A DNA stretch of 64,000 nt, from assembly GCA_020161615.1 (NCBI GenBank), contig JAIUPD010000006.1, positions 246,271 through 310,270 of the forward strand, read 5' to 3'. Source of the stretch: Pseudomonadota bacterium. GTDB taxonomy: Bacteria; Pseudomonadota; Alphaproteobacteria; Rhodobacterales; Rhodobacteraceae. Made by a program: the position numbers and the translations under genes. Positions 59,624-64,000 of this stretch are shown here, in pieces. Every line of letters starts with the position of its first letter. Position 1 is the first letter of the stretch. The notes beneath the pieces are model-generated. The model had not been told where the DNA came from. It made no database searches and saw only the letters and a program-made list of their open reading frames with translations.

Positions 59624-61288
59624 TCAGGCGGCGTCGGGCGACGGCGCAAATAGCGCCCGCCCCTCGGCGACCATGGATTGCAGCAGCGCGGCGGGGCGGA
59701 AAGCCTCGCCCTCCTGCGCCTGAAGCGCGGTGAGCCGGTCCAGAATGGCGCCAAGCCCCTTTTGCTGTGCGTAATACATCGGGCCGCCGCGCCAGGCGGG
59801 CCAGCCATAGCCCCGCAGCCAGACGGTATCGACATCTTCAGGCCGATCCGCGATGCCTTCCTCGAGCAGTTTGAAGCCTTCGTTGAGCATCGGCAGGATC
59901 AGCCGGTCGTGCATCTCGGCGGGCGGAATCGGGCGGCGCGTGACGCCTTCGGCGGCCGACCACTCGCGGATCAGCGCCTCGACCTCGGGATCGGGGATCG
60001 GTTTGCGGCTGCCCGGTTCATAGCGGTAATAGCCCTTGCCGGACTTCAGCCCCGTGCGTCCGGCCTTGAAAAGCCGGTCGATCAGCCAATCGGTGCGCCC
60101 GGTGTCCTGCCGCTGGCGATAGGCCAGCTCGATCCCGCCCGCCATGTCCTGCAGGGTGAAGGTGCCCATCGGCAGGCCAAAGCCGGTCTGGAACGCATCC
60201 ACCTCTTGCGGCAGCGCCCCGGCGAGCAGCAATTGCGCCGCATGATGCTCGCGCGCGATCATCAGCCGGTTTCCGACAAAGCCGAAGGCATTGCCTACCG
60301 TCACCGAGGTTTTCCGCAAACGGTCCCCCAGTGCCCGCGCGGCAGCGAGGGTCGCGGGCTCGGTCGCTGTGCCCCGAACGATCTCCAGCAGCTTCATGAT
60401 ATGCGCCGGGCTGAAGAAATGCAGACCCACCACCGCGCCAGGCCTTGTGGTGGCCCGGGCAATCGCGTCGATGTCGAGGGTCGAGGTATTGGTCCCCAGC
60501 ACCGCGCCCGGCCGGGCGAAGCGATCCGCCTGTGCCATGACCTCCTGCTTGAGGGCCATGGCCTCGTAGACCGCCTCGATCACCACATCGGCCCGGGAAA
60601 TCGCGGCCATGTCGGTGGTGCAGACCAGCGCGTCAAGGCAGGCGGCGGCTGCGGGACGGGCTTTGCCCTTGTCGATGGCCTGGGCGACATTGGCCGCGAT
60701 AACCGACCGCGCGCGCTCCAGCGCCTCGTGCGCGCGGTCGACCAGCACCGCCGAAAGCCCGGCGATCAGACAGGCCGAGACGAGGCCTTGGCCCATGGTC
60801 CCGCCCCCGATCACCGCGACCTGCGCCAAGGCGGGTGCCTCGCCCGGTGGGACGGCGTCGGCCTCAGCAATGACACGGGCGGCGTAAGCCTCGGCCCGCA
60901 GCGAGGCCGGGGCGACGAAGGCGGGCACCGGGGCACCCTTCGGGCCCTTGGTGAAGCGCAGCGTCATCGGCTGGCCGATCTCCAGAGCCTCGAAATCCGA
61001 CTGCACGATGATCGTGGGCATGGTCGGCCCCTCGGCCAGCGTGACCATCGCGTAATGGGTGGCCGGGGGCAGCATCGGCGACGTGGTATAGGAATAGAGC
61101 GTCGCGGCGCCGCTGGCTTTCCGCCATTCCGTCCCGCGATGACCGCAGAGCGGGCAATGCGGGCGGGGATAGACATGCGCCTCGCCGCAGGATTGGCAGG
61201 CGCGCAGCAACAGGATGCCCGCTTCGGCCGCCGCCTGGTACTCGGCCAGCAGCGCGGCCTCTCGGGGTTGGGTGTCGTGTCCGCTCAT
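59624..61288 (-). CDS. DUF35 - 3-hydroxyacyl-CoA dehydrogenase fusion
   Basis: A 554-aa protein with an unusual layout. Residues about 1-140 are a DUF35 zinc-ribbon/OB-fold unit (CQSCGEAHVYPRPHCPLCG, four cysteines) and residues 150-550 a 3-hydroxyacyl-CoA dehydrogenase: Rossmann AQVAVIGGGTMGQGLV, catalytic His in GLHFFSPAHIMKLLEIV, NAFGFVGNRLM, and a FadB/J-like second C-terminal part (RGYGWPAWRGGPMYY). Thus the crotonase domain of a FadJ is replaced by DUF35. It overlaps the thiolase homologue by one base. DUF35 units dock on thiolase-fold enzymes, so this is a probable bridge between the two reactions. Confidence 0.88.
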   Translation of the reverse strand: MSGHDTQPREAALLAEYQAAAEAGILLLRACQSCGEAHVYPRPHCPLCGHRGTEWRKASGAATLYSYTTSPMLPPATHYAMVTLAEGPTMPTIIVQSDFEALEIGQPMTLRFTKGPKGAPVPAFVAPASLRAEAYAARVIAEADAVPPGEAPALAQVAVIGGGTMGQGLVSACLIAGLSAVLVDRAHEALERARSVIAANVAQAIDKGKARPAAAACLDALVCTTDMAAISRADVVIEAVYEAMALKQEVMAQADRFARPGAVLGTNTSTLDIDAIARATTRPGAVVGLHFFSPAHIMKLLEIVRGTATEPATLAAARALGDRLRKTSVTVGNAFGFVGNRLMIAREHHAAQLLLAGALPQEVDAFQTGFGLPMGTFTLQDMAGGIELAYRQRQDTGRTDWLIDRLFKAGRTGLKSGKGYYRYEPGSRKPIPDPEVEALIREWSAAEGVTRRPIPPAEMHDRLILPMLNEGFKLLEEGIADRPEDVDTVWLRGYGWPAWRGGPMYYAQQKGLGAILDRLTALQAQEGEAFRPAALLQSMVAEGRALFAPSPDAA

Positions 61289-62451
61289 CACATCGCCTCG
61301 AGAATGACGGTTGCCGCCATGTGCTGCCCGGCGAGCGAGCCGCCGGTGCCATGCGCCAGCACCAGATCGTGACGCGGCACCTGCACGGCGGGATGCGCCT
61401 CGCCCCGGCACTGGCGCACGGCTTCCAGGATCTTGGTCATGCCGCCCTTGTTGCCGGGGTGGTTGTTGCACAGGCCGCCGCCATCGGTGTTGACCGGCAG
61501 GCGCCCGACCCCCGCGATCAGGTTGCCGTCGGCCACGAAACGCCCGCCCTGCCCTTTCGCGCAGAAGCCCAGATCCTCCAGTTCGACGATCACGGTGATG
61601 GTGAAGCTGTCGTAGATCGAGGCATAGCGGATGTCCTCCGGGGTCAGCCCCGCCTCGGCAAAGGCGATGGCGCCCGAGCGCACACCGGCGGAGCGCGTCA
61701 GATCGGCCCGCCCCCCGGCCGCATGCTGCATGGCTTCCCCAGTGCCGCGGATGCGGACCGGCGGACGCTTCAATTGCCGCGCGATTTCGGCGCGCACGAC
61801 GACCAGCGCGCCACCGCCATCGGTCAGGACGCAGCAATCGTCACGGTGCAGCGGATCGGCGACCATGGGCGAGGCCAGCACATCCTCGACCGTCAGCACC
61901 TTGCGCAACCTGGCCTGCGGATTGTGCTGGGCATGGTGCGAGGCGGCGACCTTGACCCAGGCAAGCTGCTCGGACGTGGTGCCGAAGTCGTGCATATGGC
62001 GGCGGGCGACCATGGCGTAGCCCAGCATCGGGAACGGTGGCACCGGGGGCTGGAAGTGCCGCTCGGGGATCAGGCTGAAATCGACCCCGGCCAGCCGCGG
62101 CCCGGCCTTGCCCGCCACTGGCCGATCCGCCAGCGTGATCAGCGCCACGTCGCATTTGCCCGCCGCGATGGCCTGCGCCGCGTGGCTGAGATGGACCATG
62201 TAGGACGAACCGCCGGTTTCAGTGGTGTCCATGTGCCGCAGGCGGGTCAGCCCGAGGTATTCAGCCATCGAAAAGCCGCCGACGCCTGGCGCCTCGGCAC
62301 CGCAGAAGAAGCCGTCGACATCGGACAGGCCAAGCCCCGCGTCAGCCAGCGCGCCGAAGGCAACATCGGCGTGCAGCTCGGCCGTCGAGATCCCTTCGGC
62401 GTTGCGCGTGGGATGCTCGTAAATCCCGGCGATATAGGCTGTGTCGGCCAT
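61288..62451 (-). CDS. Thiolase-superfamily protein, nucleophilic cysteine absent
   Basis: A 387-aa protein of the SCP2-thiolase type, first gene of the minus operon. At the nucleophile loop it reads MDTTETGGSSYMVHLSHAA, with Gly/Ser instead of Cys, and the C-terminal Cys motif reads LVLAHGTGG. The His in LCNNHPGNKGG is present. The region ASIYDSFTITVIVELEDLGF is characteristic of non-classical thiolases that work with DUF35 partners, some of which are aldolases. Start ATG 62451 follows GGAGGGG; a longer frame to 62484 is less likely. Thiolysis or retro-aldol action cannot be decided here. Confidence 0.86.
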   Translation of the reverse strand: MADTAYIAGIYEHPTRNAEGISTAELHADVAFGALADAGLGLSDVDGFFCGAEAPGVGGFSMAEYLGLTRLRHMDTTETGGSSYMVHLSHAAQAIAAGKCDVALITLADRPVAGKAGPRLAGVDFSLIPERHFQPPVPPFPMLGYAMVARRHMHDFGTTSEQLAWVKVAASHHAQHNPQARLRKVLTVEDVLASPMVADPLHRDDCCVLTDGGGALVVVRAEIARQLKRPPVRIRGTGEAMQHAAGGRADLTRSAGVRSGAIAFAEAGLTPEDIRYASIYDSFTITVIVELEDLGFCAKGQGGRFVADGNLIAGVGRLPVNTDGGGLCNNHPGNKGGMTKILEAVRQCRGEAHPAVQVPRHDLVLAHGTGGSLAGQHMAATVILEAM

Positions 62452-62506
62452 CCGCGTCCCCTCCGCTGCTTCGCGCCCTCGCACAGCACTAGCGCGTGGC
62501 GGGAAT

Positions 62507-62529
62507 TATTGCAAGGTTACCTTCTAATA
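62507..62529. promoter_or_regulatory. MarR-type operator between the phenylpropanoid operon and its regulator
   Basis: TATTGCAAGGT (62507-62517), centre T at 62518 and ACCTTCTAATA (62519-62529) form a 23-bp dyad matching in 9 of 11 pairs, with the core AAGGTTACCTT perfect. It lies 56 bp from the thiolase ATG and 112 bp from the MarR GTG. Position and form suit MarR binding that controls both directions. Confidence 0.6.
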
Positions 62530-62640
62530 TTGTGACCGGAGCTTTGGCGTCCTGTCCAGAGTGGCGTTGCCTTGGCGGGGATGCGCGGGGTAAGCCGGAC
62601 CTGCCGCTGGGACGGCACCAAAACGTGACGAGGAAATGTC

Positions 62641-63081
62641 GTGTCGCAGAACCCGCCGCGCGAGCTGCCACAGGTTTTCTTCCTGCTGTTCCGGCTGCAC
62701 CAGCAGATCCGCGATCAGCTGGCGCTGACGCTCAGCGCCAGCCAATTGACGATGGCCCAATACACCACGCTGAGCCTGCTGCGCGGCGAGAAGCTGGTGA
62801 CCGTCGCCGATCTGGCCCGCACCCTGCCGATCAGCGCGCAATCGCTGGGCGAAACGATCAAGATCCTGGACGAGAAGGGCTTCGTGCAGAAGCGCCGTCT
62901 GCCGACTGACAGCAAGCGCAAGTATATCGCGCTGACCGAAGCCGGGCGCGCCACCTTGTCGGAAACCGACGCCTTGGTCGTCGAGGCCGAGCAGGCCTTT
63001 CTCTCGACGCTCGATCCGCAGCAGGCGGCGCTCTTCGTCGCCAGCCTGCGCAACCTGCACAAGGCCCAGCAGGGCGGTTAA
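62641..63081 (+). CDS. MarR family transcriptional regulator (GTG start)
   Basis: A 146-aa MarR regulator starting at GTG behind GAGGAAATG. Helix-turn-helix part: TVADLARTLPISAQSLGETIKIL, with wing KRRLPTDSKRKYIALTEAG, and the usual helical dimerisation ends. Divergent from the feruloyl-CoA synthase operon and separated from it by the palindrome at 62507-62529. In many phenylpropanoid clusters a MarR protein represses the genes and is released by hydroxycinnamoyl-CoA, and this gene fits that role by position. Confidence 0.9.
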   Translation: MSQNPPRELPQVFFLLFRLHQQIRDQLALTLSASQLTMAQYTTLSLLRGEKLVTVADLARTLPISAQSLGETIKILDEKGFVQKRRLPTDSKRKYIALTEAGRATLSETDALVVEAEQAFLSTLDPQQAALFVASLRNLHKAQQGG

Positions 63082-63584
63082 GGCCCGTTGCCGGGATTCG
63101 GGGCCGGCGCCGGAGTGCGGGGAGGTCAGGGACGCCCGCGCGCCCCTCGGCGGTTTGTCGAAGGGGAGAGCGGCTGCCATTCTCCGGCAGTCCAGCCTGC
63201 GCGCGCTATCGCGGCCGCCCGCCCGGACCCTGCTTTGCCGTTCCGCGCCGGCGTCAGGCACCCGCCGCCGGAACCAGGCGAGCGTTCGGCGGCACCCGAT
63301 TCCTGAAATGAGATCCTGCCAGCACGGGAATCGGCCCTGCCGGGGCCCGTCCAGGGGATTTCAGCGGCCAAATCCGATTCGGTCCTGGGGGTGATTCCTG
63401 CTGAGAAGACCCACCGCAGCAGCCCCTGCGGGAAAAGTTCCAGAAAATAACCTTTTAAAAACAAAGATTTGCAAAATTCTTCGGCTTGCGGCTCTAAAGT
63501 GTATTTACAACACTATCTATTAGTGTCATAACTACACCATCGAAAGACACAACGCCAACCCACACAAACTTCAGGAGATACCAA
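63082..63584. other. 503-bp intergenic region before the peptide genes
   Basis: From 63082 to about 63430 the sequence is GC-rich without a recognisable gene. After that it turns AT-rich, holding a repeat ACACTA-N5-TAGTGT (63510-63526) about 60 bp before the peptide ATG and TTGCAA at 63461 as a possible -35. A change to AT-rich DNA here marks the promoter zone of the peptide genes. Confidence 0.5.
63510..63526. promoter_or_regulatory. Inverted repeat upstream of the small secreted peptide gene
   Basis: ACACTA (63510-63515), spacer TCTAT and TAGTGT (63521-63526) form a perfect 6-bp dyad in an AT-rich stretch. Distance of about 58 bp to the ATG suits an operator or a transcript-start hairpin. 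Confidence 0.45.
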
Positions 63585-63818
63585 ATGTTCAAGATCGCCC
63601 TCACCGCCGCCGCCCTCTCCGTCTTCGCCCTGAGCGTTCAGGCCGCGCCGACCACCCTGGAAACCGCCCCGCTGGCCGCCTCGCCCGCCTTCGCGCTGAC
63701 CCTCGACACCCCGGCCATCGAAGAGGCCACCGACTACGAAGAGACCGCCTATTACTGCGAATGGGTCACCGTCTACGACGCCTGGGGCAACTGGGTCACC
63801 GTCTGGCAGTGCTACTGA
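63585..63818 (+). CDS. Small exported aromatic-rich peptide, copy 1
   Basis: A 77-aa protein with a signal peptide (MFKIALTAAALSVFALSVQA, cleavage near residue 20-21). The mature part of about 56 residues is acidic, then ends in a Trp/Tyr-rich tail with two cysteines (C58, C76) that may form a disulfide. The tail holds a short repeat: WVTVYDAWGN then WVTVWQCY. RBS CAGGAGAT precedes ATG. I recognise no family. A near-identical gene follows 99 bp downstream. It may be a bacteriocin-like, surface or metal-binding peptide; nothing in the sequence decides. Confidence 0.8.
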   Translation: MFKIALTAAALSVFALSVQAAPTTLETAPLAASPAFALTLDTPAIEEATDYEETAYYCEWVTVYDAWGNWVTVWQCY

Positions 63819-63826
63819 CCTTCGCC

Positions 63827-63862
63827 GGCGGTGCCCCGACCCTCCCCCCGGCAGGCACCGCC
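63827..63862 (+). terminator. Hairpin between the tandem peptide genes
   Basis: GGCGGTGCC (63827-63835) pairs exactly with GGCACCGCC (63854-63862) around an 18-nt loop, 8 bp after the first copy's stop. It is followed by a pyrimidine-rich run of C and T rather than T alone, so it may be an attenuator or partial terminator lowering expression of copy 2. Confidence 0.45.
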
Positions 63863-63917
63863 ACCTCCTCCCAACCCTTCCCGACATCCTCCCCCTCAAA
63901 CCCCATAGGAGACCACC

Positions 63918-64000
63918 ATGTTCAAGATCGCCCTCACCGCCGCCGCCCTCTCCGTCTTCGCCCTGAACGTTCAGGCCGCGCCGACCGCCCTGGAAACCGC
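63918..64000 (+). CDS. Small exported aromatic-rich peptide, copy 2 (3'-partial)
   Basis: The ATG at 63918 follows TAGGAGACC and the frame runs to the window edge. The visible 27 residues (MFKIALTAAALSVFALNVQA then APTALE) match copy 1 except Asn for Ser at 17 and Ala for Thr at 24. The signal peptide and start of the mature region are intact. The rest lies outside the window. Confidence 0.75.
   Translation, partial: MFKIALTAAALSVFALNVQAAPTALET

Larger units (their letters stand above)
63585..64000 (+). repeat. Tandem direct repeat of the small peptide gene
   Basis: The first 83 bases of copy 1 (63585-63667) and copy 2 (63918-64000) differ at only 2 positions, both non-silent (S17N, T24A), and both have AGGAGA ribosome sites. 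The repeat unit is 333 bp. The second copy continues past the window, so the number of copies is unknown. Confidence 0.8.

Noticed and set aside
1-64000. CRISPR arrays, tRNA/rRNA genes, insertion sequences, attachment sites
   Set aside because: No regularly spaced repeats, no cloverleaf or rRNA segments and no transposase or integrase reading frame noticed on either strand.

Overview
The window is a 64-kb, GC-rich (roughly two thirds G+C by eye), densely packed bacterial segment. The gene content, high GC, RR-type signal peptides, TRAP and Dpp-type transporters and alphaproteobacterial-looking IclR/LigJ/LigK homologues suggest an alphaproteobacterium, most likely Rhodobacterales (Paracoccus-like); this is inference from style and homology, not a marker gene. 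I see no rRNA, tRNA, insertion sequence, prophage or CRISPR array. Nearly everything serves uptake and breakdown of aromatic or acyl-CoA-linked organic acids, under at least ten local transcription regulators.

Region 1 (1-15172): a partial HxlR regulator; an IclR regulator overlapping a thioesterase; a convergent acyl-CoA ligase; a second IclR regulator; then a long + strand run for hydroxybenzoate ring cleavage: a LigB-like extradiol dioxygenase, three tandem RraA-fold proteins (the third matches LigK-type CHA aldolase), an amidohydrolase, a 104-aa orphan, a Rieske ferredoxin, a flavin hydroxylase, a LigJ-like 4-oxalomesaconate hydratase, PobA (4-hydroxybenzoate 3-hydroxylase) and an aldehyde dehydrogenase.

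Region 2 (15194-28031): a GlxA-type AraC regulator divergent from a tightly overlapping five-gene operon (M20 deacylase, aromatic/aspartate aminotransferase, isonitrile-hydratase-like DJ-1 protein, aldehyde dehydrogenase, ThDP decarboxylase), followed by a complete peptide-type ABC transporter. It looks like uptake of an N-modified amino acid and its conversion through a 2-oxo acid and an aldehyde to a carboxylate. A shared AT-rich element lies upstream of four transcription units in regions 1 and 2.

Region 3 (28038-38338): a two-component Rieske oxygenase with a MarR regulator, a 7TM hybrid histidine kinase, an AraC regulator, and an exported von Willebrand A protein paired with a second exported protein.

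Region 4 (38468-54419): a [2Fe-2S] ferredoxin divergent from a cytochrome P450 operon (P450, aldehyde dehydrogenase, alcohol dehydrogenase, DUF35, cysteine-less thiolase homologue); a convergent beta-oxidation operon (acyl-CoA ligase, acyl-CoA dehydrogenase, FadJ) separated by a strong bidirectional terminator; a salicylate-hydroxylase-type monooxygenase; and a TRAP transporter.

Region 5 (54601-64000): a TetR regulator; a minus-strand phenylpropanoid operon (thiolase homologue, DUF35-hydroxyacyl-CoA dehydrogenase fusion, feruloyl-CoA synthase, enoyl-CoA hydratase, acyl-CoA dehydrogenase) divergent from a MarR regulator across a good operator palindrome; and two nearly identical tandem genes for a small exported aromatic-rich peptide, the second cut by the window edge.

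Together the genes would take phenylpropanoids and hydroxybenzoates through CoA activation and side-chain removal to 4-hydroxybenzoate/protocatechuate-type acids, then by extradiol cleavage to pyruvate and oxaloacetate. The most unusual items are the DUF35-dehydrogenase fusion, the two thiolase homologues without a nucleophilic cysteine, the RraA triplet, a leader ORF coupled to the P450, and the tandem secreted peptides.
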